64,000 nucleotides of DNA from Terfezia claveryi. Taxonomy: Eukaryota; Ascomycota; Pezizomycetes; Pezizales; Pezizaceae. The stretch's first letter is position 1. Every line of letters begins with the position of its first letter. Made by a program: the position numbers and the translations under genes. The notes beneath the pieces are model-generated. The model was given only the letters and a program-made list of their open reading frames with translations. It did no database searches and was not told the DNA's origin. Below, one piece after another: positions 37,700-51,200 of the stretch. The stretch covers positions 1-64,000 of the forward strand of contig WHUX01000011.1 in NCBI GenBank assembly GCA_015179025.1, given 5' to 3'.

Positions 37700-38240
37700 G
37701 CAAATAGACGTTGAAGAAGATAATGCCATATGAGTCCAGCCGGCTACAACGGATTTTTGCTGGATATCCCGGGGATCAAAATATTTTATATCGAAGAATC
37801 AAGAATGATTAACGAGAAAATGGATGCCACAAAGTTGGGGCTGGAAGACAATATCAAGAAGAATGAATTGTCAAAATTGAGGACAACTTCAAGGAAGTGA
37901 TTGGAACAGTTGGGTTAATTCAAGGGCAGGTGAACGCATGGGAGAGCGGGATATACGAGTTGATGAGGACTGGTTTAATCAAGGAATCTGGGAGTACATG
38001 TATGGACTCAAAATGATCACTATCCCTGTCAGCGATATGATTATGCTGTGCCATTTTGTATACGGAAGCAATTTTTCACAGGCTCATGGTGGTCTTCGAG
38101 GAAAAGATATTACTCCACGATGGAAGGTTTCAGTTTCCGCATAAGGTGCATCGGGATAGAGAAAGCTTTAGAGAATATTCAGTTCAATAGATTGCTTATT
38201 TTATTTATTTTGGTGCGAAGTCTAATACTTAATATGAGTC
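37700..38240 (+). pseudogene. Decayed coding remnant, family uncertain
   Basis: Protein-like pieces occur in shifting frames: NFKEVIGTVGLIQGQ near 37880, then MGERDIRVDEDWFNQGIWEYMYG then LKMITIPVSDMIMLCHFVYGSNF (37938-38085), and after a frame change EEKILLHDGRFQFPHKVHRDRES (about 38100-38170). The pattern (short coiled helix followed by WFNQGIWEYMYGL) may belong to the same lineage-expanded group as the remnant at 3780-4645, but I cannot confirm this. Multiple stops make it non-functional. Confidence 0.4.
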
Positions 38241-40967
38241 AGTAAGAGGGAGTATTCAGCCATGGGTCTTGGTCTCTAATTCCCAGGTAAAGATTGAATC
38301 ATAGAACCACTCCCCCGCAGCGTATCTCTTCCCACTTCACTCACATAGTAACTTACCATCAATTCTCTTGTCAACACTACATCCACAACGTAATATCCCA
38401 ATGCCTATTCAATGCCATCACTTTCCTGAGATTACATCTATTACAACAAATTCCTCGTTGCCAGCTGTTGCAAAGACCATGGCAACCATCTCCTTATCCC
38501 TTTGTAAGCTCCCGAATCCGAACTCCTTATCACAATAATCCAGTGATTTCAGACATACCTAATAATTTCCTACCAGTTGGATGTACTCCTCCATGGGTTT
38601 CGTGACTCCCTTCACATCCTCCCATGAGGATTACTGGAGTCTGTTTATACTTACTATCCTTCTTTCTTTCCAAACAGCTCAGCTCTAGTCTCAGCTCGAC
38701 TTTGTTGTCATTCATGTCTTTTCTTCATCTCTTTTCCTAATGTATTACTGATATCCTTGAATTCATATACATTGTTGGCAATAACTATAGCAGTAGCACC
38801 AAAACTGATCACAATAGTTTCATGCTTGTAAATCCAACCTATAGAACAGGATACTCAGTTAGTAAACTGCAGATTTATTGGTTTGTATAGATTTCTGTAG
38901 TGAAAAACCAAGAATCCTTCTTCCTATTGGAGCAGTCATTGTTACGACGTGTTTGCAAGTCCTAAACCTGTATGAGTAACTTCACTTATCTCTAGATATC
39001 ATCTGAACAGGGATTCACAAACAGGATTTTCATAAGGCTAGGCTTTCATAAACATTTGCCGCTTAATAAATATAGGTTTGTCTGACTATCTATGGTCTAT
39101 TTATCTGACATGTTATTTAGAGAACAGGGCCTGAGAGGTTAGCATACCTTCTGCGAGTTTGAGTTGGCTGTAATTTGGGGTTATGGCTCATTATCTCTGG
39201 CATAGCATGGATACAGGTAGTTCTGATTCAATTTTTAGATACTCTTGGAGTGGAGCCAATCTATTATACATACTTTATATATTTTATGCAGATGAGATGT
39301 GTGTTGAACTCTTACCATTCCAAAAGATATATTATATTCCCTGTTTTATACTTCCACTGACCTAATTTATTCTGCAAGGTGTATATAATTCCATGCCATT
39401 ATTTCTGGAAAAACTGGCCATTTTTAAAATATCATTAAATATCAGTACTTTTCTACAATCACTTATAGTTCTTCGGGTGTTTAGAGATTACTGAAAATCT
39501 TCACCTTAGAAGTTATAACCTATTCAGCTTGATGAGTATAGTATACAGAAGGTCCAAAATCCACTAGAAGTCAATTGCCATACAAATTTGTATGGGAAGG
39601 TACTGTACATTGCAACTACCTCACTTATATTCTCAAACTGTAAAATCCAGCTATTGATCTATGTGAGAGGAAAAGAATTCCAAAGATAGAGCTTTCTGCC
39701 TTGCTAGCTCTGGTTTTTGACAGGTTTCAAAAAAGTTTTAGTGTAAAAACCATCTCGGACGATGACTTATGGCAATGATTCTGTGTCTTGCAACATCATT
39801 GGACGGCTTTGGCCATCTGAAGCCTCGGAATAATAGAACTATCTATTTACTCACAGGCATGTCGGCCACGGAACTAAGGACCTGACTTTAATATAATTAA
39901 AAATGTCGGGAAAATGCAAGAACGTATATGTTACCAACACTCCAGCAGTACTCTTGCAACATTGGCCTATGCTTTCATAAACAAGTGGGGTGGAGGATGA
40001 TGTAGACAAGATCCATATCACGATTGCAAGTACTTGATTCAATCGTTCAAAAACAAGTAAACTCGAACCAGAAAAAGGAACGATTGAAATAGAAATCCTA
40101 TAATTGATTCATGCGAGATATAGACTTGAATTGCCGTAAGTTTGCAATTTTTTTGAGTATCTGGAATAGGAAAAATAGAAAAATATTATATACCGGACTT
40201 GAGGATCAAGTCTTCTACGGGGGAAAGGAGGGAAGGAAAAACGACGAGGGAGTCGAAGGAATTATATACGGGCACTTACTGAGTTATTTTATATATACTC
40301 GACACCAGAGGCTAGCTCCTTGTTATGATATTTGTCCATTTATGGCCATGGATGAATCTTTTCTTTTTTTTTTAAAAATCGTGAAGGGTAACCAAGTAGA
40401 TTCTCAAAATCTTGGCGATTGCGGGTTGTTGCCCCATCCTGGCTCTTTCCCGTCCTGGCAATGAATTTTGCTAAACATTTTAGAGCTGAATTGGGAGTGC
40501 AACGTTAAGGCTGAGTAAAGAGAAACAGAAGAGCAGAGCAGAGAATACTACACTTATTATATATGTCCGTAGTCGACAGTTTAAGCCCCGAGTTTATGGG
40601 GCCCAACTGGGTAGTGACTGCCGTATTAGGTCACTAGGACTTTTTCGTCTGGCCCTGATAGGTTTAGATTATGGTTGGATTCTAATATTCCTAATCTGGC
40701 GCACGTCGTCACGAAGCCATCCCTGCTGCTTACAACAGGTGTTGAGAATTAATCTAACACTAGTGGACGCAATGTAAGGTGAGATAGTTGTACTTAGACT
40801 GCCTTCCTATTCAAGCGTAAGACCCAATAGATAGTTAGATAGTTATTCTCATTCTTCACTGAAGTTGGCACGGGGTTTGCGTCAGACTCAGATGCAATGC
40901 TCAGGGTAACCGAGACTCAACCCCAAGTTTGCCAAGGAAATTGGATCCCAGGAACTGGTACCGTATT

Positions 40968-41044
40968 TAGTCTGGTTGGTAACTCGCCCTCAGCTATGTA
41001 CGAGTCCGTTGTGAGTCGAGCTGAGTTTTGTGCCAACCAGACTA
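40968..41044. mobile_element. 77-bp miniature inverted-repeat element (MITE), TA-flanked
   Basis: The left end TAGTCTGGTTGGTAACTC and the right end GAGTTTTGTGCCAACCAGACTA are inverted complements with a small bulge. The inner arms CTCAG/CTGAG extend the pairing. Terminal TA dinucleotides match the other complete copy at 5723-5785. Non-coding. Confidence 0.7.
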
Positions 41045-42356
41045 ACACACTGGGTTCCTGTGGGGGGTTCTAGTCCAGCCCCTGAGGGGAAGCTCTGGGG
41101 TTGTAATTGAACACTTGTGCCTCTGGTCGAAATCCTCCACTTAGGTGAGTCAGGTCAGGGTAATCCGGCGATGTGAGGTTATTGAGTAACCTTTACTTAG
41201 AGGTTTTACTGCAAAAGGATTAACTACAACGAGGAATATTGTCAGATGCCCCAATTCTTGTGCTAGCTAGGTACAGATGGAATGCTACACTCTAAGTTTC
41301 TTTCGACCGCAAGTTATGATGCTAGCTCTTTGATGATGATTGCAGATGATGAATTGCAGTGGACCCAATGATCCTATCTTGTCAATTAATACTTATATAT
41401 CTAGCCCGCTGTAGAATAGCTTAGCATAGTGGCGTGGAGTCTAAATATACCTCGATATCCACGGGCGGGGTAGTTGACAGCAGGGTTCGGCAACATAGAT
41501 CCGGTGGTGTGACACGAAAAGCCAAAAATTAACCACGTTGATTTCATTACCTACTCTCATCGCGAATGAGTCGAAGGTGAGACAACCTCACTATCCTAGC
41601 CTAAGACAATTTCCAGGTTTGCAGGAATAACAGTCATATTGTAGTGTAACCACTGCAGAGTAGGTAATTGTACGGAGTACAGCCTTGCGGATCAACTACC
41701 TGCCGACTTGCGAGTGGGGGTGGGGGCGGGGGACACAACAGGTGAATTTCCATGTCAATCTCCATCCTGTTACACGACAGAGGCTGAACAGTTCAATCAC
41801 GGTGAGGCTGAGTAAATTACAGATCACCCCAGTGTCGATTCAATACCTCTGTTCTGGGCTATTTTCATACCTTTATCGATAAGCCCCCGCAAGTATTACT
41901 GTGGGTCCGATCTCTTAACTAATCTCGTCGGGCAATTCTCGTGCTCTTCCTTCCTCTAATATTATCTAGAACGTTTGACCGAGCTTGTATCCAGCAAAAG
42001 TATTCCCCGTACAAATCTTCCCTGCTAGGCTATGTCGAACGCTTGCAAATACTTTGTGTTGCTTTTTGCCGGCAAGTACATACAGAAGTCCAGACCAGAT
42101 GGCTCTTTACCTTCGCCACACTTAGTGTCACATACCTGGATCAGCATGCTCGAAGCAAACTCTGCCATTGGGCAATGCAACACAGGCGCATAAAGCCCCA
42201 GAATTAGAGTAGAGATCAAAGTAGGTATGTAGATGCCTCAAACCTCTATACTCATGTGGCCGGGTTGTGCCTATACTCCTTTAAAGCAGCAATCCTGAAT
42301 ATTATTAAGCCTCCTTTATATCCAAATTTAGTAGCCTTTTCCCCTAACCTACAGAC

Positions 42357-42372
42357 GCATGCAACCAGACTA
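42357..42372. repeat. Orphan TIR end (diverged)
   Basis: GCATGCAACCAGACTA shares the outer CAACCAGACTA with the TIR family; the inner part is diverged. Confidence 0.35.
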
Positions 42373-44495
42373 CACCTACAGATCTAGATCGCTGATGAAC
42401 CCAGTATCCTCACTAGCTGACGTCGATGGCGGGAAAGACCCGATTGCTGCCCGGAAGTGATGCCTCCTCTGATTCCAGATATACCCAGGATATACCCAGG
42501 ATATACTACATTAGTGCCTATGGCAGAAATTGAACTCTTTTCAAATTTTGATTTTTGGCCCTCTCAATCGGTCACCTCTCTCACACAGGCACACTTGAAT
42601 CGGAGGGATCGGATATAATCCATCCCTCCATTAGTCTAGGGGTGGAATGCAGGTTAATTGAACCCACCATCAGTCCTGGCAAAGATATATATGGTTATAC
42701 TTGGTATGAAAAATAACCTGCTAATAAGATGGTATAATGAGGTAATGGTTTGCTTCATCTGTAGATATAAGAACAGCAGGCTGAGTAGCCCAGAGGTCCG
42801 CCGGCGGATTTTCAACTTCTTGCGATCGTCTTGTAAGCCTTCAATGCAGGTAGAACATTGACCCTTGACATATCTAGCTTCTTTAAGCCTGCAGGGAGAA
42901 AGGAGACTTTAGGGGGGCGATCACAAGAGAGGGAACATAAGAAAACATTCAAATTTCGTGGAGAAAACTCCCCCCACCAGGCGAACTGCACTGCAACGAG
43001 GTATTCACTCGCTCATAATCCCTCGCAGGCAGTCGAAGAAGAACACCCCCCTTTCGCTTTGTCATACCAAAAAGACCTGCTCCCCATCCCCCCAGACGCA
43101 GCCACAGCATCACGTTAAACTGTCCCGGCGTGCCCAGCCTGTTCTTCCATCTAATTCTAATCCTTTGGCGACCTCCCACCGGCTTCGGTTTCACCCGTTT
43201 TTTTGGGGGGGCGCCTATCCCGCCTGACTATCTCTTCACAGTCACATTCGCTGCGAAGTTGAGCCGGGAGAACCTCTCCGTAGGGCCGTCTTTGTCAGTC
43301 GTTACCTACACCATCCCGAAGGAGCAGGGTGCCTGGTATTCATAGATCTGATCTATGAACCATATTGTCTCGATATCATTCTACCTGTCCTCTATCTCAG
43401 CAACCAAGTCTTTTGTTCCAGCCTGTGCCTTATCCTTCTATATTTGCGATTCACTTCATAAGGTGCATTAGGACGCCTAGAAAAGAAGAAGAAGAAGCAA
43501 ATATAGGCTGGGTTTGATATTCAACATCAGCAAATTTTCTACTGCCAAAACCTCAGCCTCACGTTATACCTTGGTTTCTGCTGTCGCTACTTGATATAAC
43601 GACCAGGCGCGCACTGTCACCTATTGGCCAAACTCTGAACATTGACGGTTCAGCAACAACATTGTACGACATTGAAAGAGGCGTCACCGTGTTACATGAC
43701 TGCAGACTGCACGACTGAATCACTTTTCGTCCCTGGTACCGGTTCGTACTAGTCATCTTGTTCGTCAGTCTTCCTTAATCGCATTCTGAGTGCCATGTAT
43801 CCATCCACAATGTTCCTGTACCCCAATACTAACTGGAGGGTATATAGCTCACACTCGTTTCGCCATTCGCGAGCTCCCAATAGGGTTCATCCGAACAGGA
43901 CTGCCCATTCACACTATTTGCCACAGGAATATCAATAATACGGGCGGGAAAGTAAGGGACCGCCTTGCATCAAACGGATCGTTGCGTCTCGGGAGCCTGC
44001 AGAAATTGTTGAGTGCAGAAGGCTCCTTTTGGTAGCACTGTAACGGTGCCGATACTGGAGCAAAAGAGCGGAAAGCTCACAGGAAAGATCTTACAGGAGC
44101 AGGTGGTAACCTCAGCACTGTGTGGGGTGTTGTACGTTAATTTGGAATTTGCGAAGACGTGACTCAAGCCTGCAGGTTGCACAGTACATAAGTATCTCAC
44201 GAGGGTCAAAAAAAAAGACGATCACGGGACTTTTCTCTTTCCCATATTGAAGGTACGTTGACGCTCGTTATTTCTGAATTCCCCCCACTGGTCCAGGCTG
44301 CATGGTATTACGCCCTTGCCGGGGTGCTGCGGGCGTTATGGATTGGCTGACTTCACCGTGCCCGACAGAGCCTCAGCTTTACAGATCGATCCCATAGAGG
44401 CACCGCTGGCAAATCGACATTGTCGTCCTGCCAATTTATTCAGACAAGTGCCCCACCTGACCTTTCAATCAGCGCCCACCTCCAACTCATTGGAA

Positions 44496-46640
44496 ATGGC
44501 GGCGCTGTATAGCCCAACATCGGCTTCTCGCTCATCTTCCTCCTCGCCCACTTCGCCCACTTCCCCAGCTCGGAAAGCCCCATCACCCCCACGACACCAG
44601 GCGCCTCCCACACCATCTATGCCGACAGCGGTGCTTACTCAGCTTCCATTCTCTCATTCCACCGCTTCTCTCGATAGCCCCAGCTCTGGACACTCTCGAA
44701 CACATTCACGGACACCGTCAAGAGTCAGTCTGGCGTCTCCTGTCGGCATGCGACACAAGGGCAATACAATAAATGAGCACCCCCCCTCATTGGAGCTCAA
44801 GTTTCCTCAGCGGTCAGCTTCCCACCTCCAGCTGAGTCTCAATCGTGTTTCACAAGATGTCGAGCAGCCTCTGTTCTCCCCTGGCCTCAATAGGAGTTTC
44901 ACTACACACCAGGCGCAGGTAGTACAGTCACCGCAAATGGGCGTCATAGCGGGGGAAAGCCCCAGGTCTTCGAGGGCATCCTCAAACTTCGGAGATGGCC
45001 GGGACTTACCCGTGAGCCGACACTCGAGCTCTGATTCTAGTTCTTCAAGAAGAGGCCAACCCCGGTTTCGGCCTCAGCCCGAGAACCACAATAGTCCTTA
45101 CTTGCCACCTCCGTCCCCACAGTCTGCTTCTCCAGCGTCTTCACAGGAGGGCATCAGCAACTCGAGATACCTTGCAGCGCCGGGGATGCAGCCCAGGCGC
45201 AGCTCCAGGCCGTCTTCAGTGTACTCGTCGATGTCCGATATTAGGAACGGTTCACCTCAACATCATTCCAGACCAGTATCATACGAGAGTCGGAGGGCGT
45301 CTTACACCGAACTCCCGCATATGCAGGCCCCCCCTCCTGCTCTCACAGGAAATGCCCACCTAAAGGGTGTCATTGGATCCCATGCATCGTTATTATCAAG
45401 CAAGCAGACGTTGGAAATGTATAGAGCCAATGCAAAGAAAACCAATGATCCTAGCCTCCAGTACGAGCTTGCAGTTTTCATGGTGGGAGCTGCGCAGCAG
45501 CAGGAGGTTCTTGCTTCAGAAGGGGGACGAGCTCCGAAAAGGGACCTCGATTCACCCTATGTAGATACCTCCGCTGCTCAATCTAAAGCTGAGCTCCTCA
45601 AGGAAGCTAAGGGGATACTGGAAAGGCTTACGAACAAACTCCCACAAGCACAGTACTATCTGGCAGACGGTTACGCTTCTGGATTGTTCACAAACGGCAG
45701 GGTGGAGAACGAAAAGGCCTTTCCCCTCTTCGTTGCAGCGTCCAAGCACGGCCATGCCGAAGCTGGGTATCGGGCTGCTCTTTGCTACGAGTTTGGATGG
45801 GGCTGCAGGGCCGATCCAGCAAAGGCCGTTCAATTCTACCGGCAGTCCGCTAGCAAGAATCATCCAGGTGCCATGACACGATTAGGAAAGGCATGCTTGA
45901 GGGATGACCTGGGACTTTCGGGACGATCCCGGGAGGGTGTCAAGTGGTTGAAGCGAGCTACCGACGTTGCTGATCATCAGTACCCAAATGCTCCGTACGA
46001 GCTTGGTTTGCTACACGAGACGGGTTACGGAGATGATATTTTCCAAGATTTGGGTTATGCGGCACAGTTGTTCACCAAAGCGGCGGAGCTTGGTCATGTG
46101 GATGCGTATTACCGAATGGGAGATGCATACGAGCATGGGAAATTGAACTGCCCCCGAGATGCCGCACTGAGTGTGCACTTTTACACCGGAGCCGCTCAGG
46201 GTGGGCATCCTCTTGCGATGATGGCACTTTGTGCGTGGTACATGGTGGGTGCAGAACCGGTTCTAGAAAAGAACGAAGACGAGGCCTATCAATGGGCCCT
46301 CAAGGCAGCTGAAACAGGTAAGCTATTGAGGTCTGTGGGTTTTTGTTAGTTATAGTTCCACTAATATTATCGTTTCATAGGCCTCGCCAAAGCCGAATAT
46401 GCCGTCGGTTACTTTACCGAAATGGGAATTGGGTGTAGGCGAGACCCGCTCGAGGCGAACGTGTGGTATGTTAGGGCCGCTGATCACGGGGACAAGCGAG
46501 CGAAGGATCGTCTAGCCGTGATACAAGCCGCTGCCGCCGGATCGACTTCAGACAAAAAGGCAAAGAAAAAAGGCAAAGACGGTCCCAACAAGCTGGAAGC
46601 ACGAAGACCTAGCGGTGACAAGGAGTGCAGTATAATGTGA
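44496..46640 (+). CDS. Sel1-repeat chitin synthase activator, Skt5/Chs4-like
   Basis: Two exons (44496-46317, 46381-46640) give 693 residues. The start is the first ATG in frame (MAALYSPTS). Residues 1-350 are Ser/Pro-rich and disordered with many SP/TP sites. Sel1-like repeats run from about 365 to 648, e.g. AQYYLADGYASGLF, AEAGYRAALCYEFGWGC, AMTRLGKACL, APYELGLLHETGYG, AYYRMGDAYEHGKL and AEYAVGYFTEMGIGC. The C-terminus is basic and ends Cys-Ser-Ile-Met, a CaaX prenylation box as in yeast Chs4/Skt5, which tethers it to membranes and activates Chs3-class chitin synthase. The 63-bp intron (GTAAGC...TTCATAG) restores the repeat. The class IV synthase it would be expected to serve is 12.6 kb upstream in divergent orientation. 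Membership in the wider Skt5/Shc1 group is clear; which paralogue is not. Confidence 0.87.
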
Positions 46641-47441
46641 TATTGCATTTGGGTAAAAGTTTCTAAATCACTGTTCTTGGGCATGATCGTTTCATATTTT
46701 TTTAATTGGTTAGAATGAAAAGGAGGGATCGGAAAAAATCGACAGAATACAGGAATATCTTCGTTTGCACAGGTGGGTCTTTTTGAGACTTTTGAGTTTT
46801 TGATTACTAGTTTTATTGGGTTTCTTTGCGGTTTTAACATGCAACAGCGAGTCGCGTTCGGACGTAAAAATTGCTTTGGTTTTTTCCTTCTCTTTCCCCT
46901 TCGATAACACTCCTCTACGTTCATCCATTATAACACATCATCTTGGCTACGGCGCACCGGCATTGCTTTGCTTATATTTTTTCTTTTTCAGCCTGGCGGG
47001 AATCAGACTCTCATTTTTACCTCTTAGCTTAGTTTAGTGGTAGTTTCTAATAGCTTTCTTCCTTTTTTTTTTTCTTTTTTGCATTTGGTCGTGGGTGTGT
47101 AATGGTTTAGCTTAGTTAATAATACATTCGTGTTTTTGTTCTGCTACTGAAAGTAGATGAGGAGCCGCGAGTACCTAGCGACTTCTACTCTTTTTTTCTT
47201 TCGTAGTACTTAGCGAGTGATTCAAGTTCAGGGTAACACTATTTGCTACATATATATAGCAACGATTTGAACCCGACATTCAATAACTTTGAAGAATTAT
47301 TCAAGTTATTTTTTCTTTTTTTTGTGCATAGCAGGTGCAAAACAGTACTTTCTTAAATCGCAGGTACTTATTTATACGGCAGATTGCCAAGTTATATATA
47401 TAACAAACTAACTGGGTGTTTTCGTTTTTCACAGGTTGTTT

Positions 47442-47474
<33 letters not shown>

Positions 47475-48205
47475 TCTACTCTGATTGTTCATTGCCGATC
47501 GATGCTTTAAGAATAATCTGAAATTCTTCAATTTATTGACATACGAAAGTGTTAACAGATCATGACTGTATAACCTCTCAGCACTGGCTGAGAATATTAG
47601 ATGGAGGTCTAATCGATTGGGAAATACATGAATCTATTGCAGTAGTCGCCGGGGTAGCTCCAGCTAGATAGGTATACCGTTATCAATTCTGTTTTTTTTT
47701 GGGGGGGTAAATCAGTACTCGGAAACCTTTACCAATACAAGTGCATCTTACACCAAATTGAGTAATTATTGAAATTGCCCGTGAGCGGCACAGTGGGTAT
47801 GCCGCCCGCGAGCGGCCCACAACACATACACACAACAATCCAAATTTCTCAATTTCTCAATCTCAAACTTTCCCTTCCCCCCCACCCTTCCCCCACCGAG
47901 AAACAAAATCTCCACAACAGTTTATATAATACTTGAAAAAAAAAAAAAAAAAAAAGGGTGCTCAGTATGATATATGAATTGAAATGTCAAACCACAAGCA
48001 CAAGAAAGGGAGGGGGAAAAAAAAAGAAAAGAAAAAAAATTCAATGACTGTCAAACAAAAGGAAACCAAACCGCGTTGCTTATACTAACTAATACTAGTA
48101 GCGTAGATCACAAAGGCGAATTAAAAACAAAAAAATCACAAACTAAAAGAAATAAACTAAATCCACACATGCGCAGACATACAAGCAAATGGACCTATCC
48201 CCCTT
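46641..48205. other. Convergent intergenic spacer
   Basis: This is the 3' flank of the SKT5-like gene and of SIN3. It carries T- and A-homopolymers, notably a 28-nt A run ending at 47470 and another at about 47936-47955. No gene is supported; apparent frames span the homopolymers. Confidence 0.5.
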
Positions 48206-51200
48206 CTACTCCATCACCATCTCTATATCTGCAACCTCCCTCTCGTTCACTCCCTCCTCCCTCCCCTCCTCCATCTCCACCTCATCCCCAAGCAACTCCT
48301 CCCTCCAGGCCCTCTTCACCCCCTCTGCCTCCTCCCCCATCTCCCTAACCCACCACGTGCCCTCCTCCAACCACCCCCTCCACTTCCTCTTCCTCCTCTC
48401 CTTCGCGTAATTCTCCCTCCTCTCATCCCTCCTCGCAAACCATTCCTTCCCAAGCATATAATCCTCTGTCCCCTGCGTATAGAAAACCTTGTAAGTATTC
48501 ACGCATACCTTCAACTCCAGATTATGTTTTGCGACGAGGCAACCCTCGGCTACCTGCGCAAGGCGAGCGACAGATTGGGAGGATGAGGAGGAGGTGGTGG
48601 TTGCGGGAGATGTAGCCGCCAACTCGCGCGGGGTGCGGGCGCCGGAGGGACCTAGTTCGGAGGGGGCAGACATAGTCGCGTCGGCGGGGGGTGGGATTGA
48701 TGCCGTTGCTATGGGGTTTGCGGTGGCACTGGTACTAGTACCTGAGGAAGCGATATTCTTCAAACTGCGCTTGAGAAAGGGAGCTTTATAATTCTCCGAT
48801 TCAATGTTCACGCCCTCGGTAGGAGTAACCATTGTATAACTCTGGATATAGTAATTCCACTGCTGTTCTCTCGTAACAGCATCGTTAATTGTTGGTTGTC
48901 CCCTTCCAAGATGCTGGATCGTCATCTCGAGAGTTTGCTCATTCTGATTTATTCCAAGCTGGTAAGCCAACCATTCACACACACACACCCCCCACACGCA
49001 GGGATTAATTGTGTACTCACCCACTCAAACCTATAAAGGGGATCTTCTCCCACAATCATCTCTTCCACCTTCATCCTATAATCAATCAAGGCCATACAAT
49101 CTCTTCTCCCTTCCACCAACTCCCTCCTCATCCTATCCTTCTGAAACAACAACAGGATATCTCCATTCCTCTCCTTATTATCACTACTCACAATTCCCTG
49201 CATCAACTTCAATATCGCCGCAAGAAGTTTATCGATCGTATACAACTGCCACCCCTTCTTGACATAGACCTGTCTCAACCCCTCCTCAAACGTCTGTGCA
49301 TCGAGATCCCCCTGAGTAAATGCCTCGCAGTGCTCAACTACCTGGCGGTAGTAATTCGCCGTAGGTGATGTATCCCGGAAATATGTTTCAGGCGTAGAAA
49401 TCAAGATCCCGAGATCGCGAGCCACATGGGCACCCTTCCTATTCTGTACGTCTTGAGCAACTTCCGCCTCACAGCCCTTGATATCCAGTAATCTGCCACA
49501 TAGAATCTGGAAGGTCCTAAGAAAGACATAAATTGTGTTGTTACAAAACAGCGTAAACGTCGTCCTCTTCCTCGGCACCGCCGGCTCCTCAACATCCATT
49601 GGTGTTCCTGGTGCCATTCCTGGCCTCTGGGGCCCTGGGCTCTTGATCCAAGTTTCGATCGCGTCGCCCTCCTTCCCAGGAGCCTCCATGCCGCTCCCCT
49701 CCATTGATGTATCTTCATCTGCCACACTGCCCATCTCCGGTGTGGACTCCTTGCTGGCAGATAGCACACTCCCCTCCTTATCCTTCCTGCCTCCCTTGGA
49801 CGTCTTGCCCCTCTTTAGGACATCCCTCAGCAGATTATCATCCTCCCTCTTACTCCTCCTCGTCCTAGCGCTCGGTCCCTCACCCAACGCATTGGCAAAC
49901 TCATCCGCCTCCTCCTCTGGCGTCCGCCTAGATATATTCGACAACTTATCCTCCACATCTTTCGTACTCATACCAAAGAACAGGGGGATAAAGCTCTTGA
50001 TGAACCCATCCACCTTCTCCCGATCATGAATACTTACCATCGTTGAATGCTCCAAACTGATCGCCAACAGCCTACACGCATCCAACACCACCCCCAGATC
50101 CTGAAACTCAAACTTAAACTGATAATCCGGACTCGGCGCAGTCGGCGTGACCCTCTTGTTAAACTGTTCCTTATATTTTGTTGCAATTTCGGCAATCAGA
50201 GCCTTCTGGCCCCAAGTCTTCTTATCGTTCGCCTTGATGGTAATCCCCTGGTGATCGAGACTCTTCCAAAAGACGCGCGCAGTAGTCTCTCGCCAGACTT
50301 TATTCCACTCTCGCTGGGCTAACTTCCACTCCTCGTCCTTATGTTTCAGCCTCTTCAGCACCACTGGAACCGACACGGCAGGATTATTGTGCAAAGCCTC
50401 AATAATACTATTACCAGTTTCTGCACCATAAATCTTTTTGATAATTCTCCTGTATATCGTCTGGCTCTGCCCTCCAAGCCCTGGTTGTAGTCTGAAGTTC
50501 GCCTTCTCCTCAAGCGTCATACTGGCGATCCTTTGAGCAATTGGTTCCAGAAGTTGGATCGTCCTAAGATTCGCTTCAATGTTGAAATCATAGTCGTGTC
50601 TTTCCTCCTCAATCCTATGAAGGGTATCCTCATATTGGTTCTTCCTATGGGCAACGAATCCTGAATCCTCACTGGCCCAGGTAGGATGTGAGGCCCACTG
50701 GTCGTTCAACACTTCCCAGCACATATCATCTCTTCCACTACACTGCTTGGTTGTTTCCTGTATTCCCGGCAATCAGCACAGCCCCCAAGCCTACCAAAGT
50801 AAAAGGACATCATATACTCACCAGCTTAGGCAAAAGCCTATAACTCGGCCCCAGGCCCCTACAGACACTAAGCCTGACCTTATTCACATTCCTCGGGACA
50901 TTATTAATCACCTCATCCCTGCCCTCATACTCTACAAACCTCTTGAACCACTCCATCAATTCCTTATTTCCTCCAATAAAGTTCTCGACTTTTGTAACCA
51001 TCATGTTTTTATCCACCAGATCCTGCGAAAACAAATTAAGCAGCTTGAGAAATTCATTATACGTCTGTTTATTTCCGATAAACTTCTTGACTCTGTCAAA
51101 GAACGCAAGCTCTTCTTGACTCGCATGCTGCTTCTGTGGAGGACCAAGTGGTTCGGGCTGATATGGCGTAAGAGTTGGTGACACTTGGGGTGCCTCCGAG

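Larger units (their letters stand above)
34182..44495. other. Long gene-poor, element-rich stretch
   Basis: Over 10 kb without a convincing intact gene. It contains TIR ends or elements (34451, 36899, 40968-41044, 42357), a polypurine tract with a tandem duplication (36034-36484), a 77-codon open frame (34750-34983), and coding-like but broken sequence at about 37700-38240. AT-rich DNA with many direct stops covers 38200-40500. Immediately upstream of the SKT5-like gene, 43400-44495 is probably promoter and leader. Confidence 0.5.

Noticed and set aside
44316..44495. Extension of the Sel1-repeat protein upstream of 44496
   Set aside because: The frame is open but begins at TTG without an ATG and has no conserved features.
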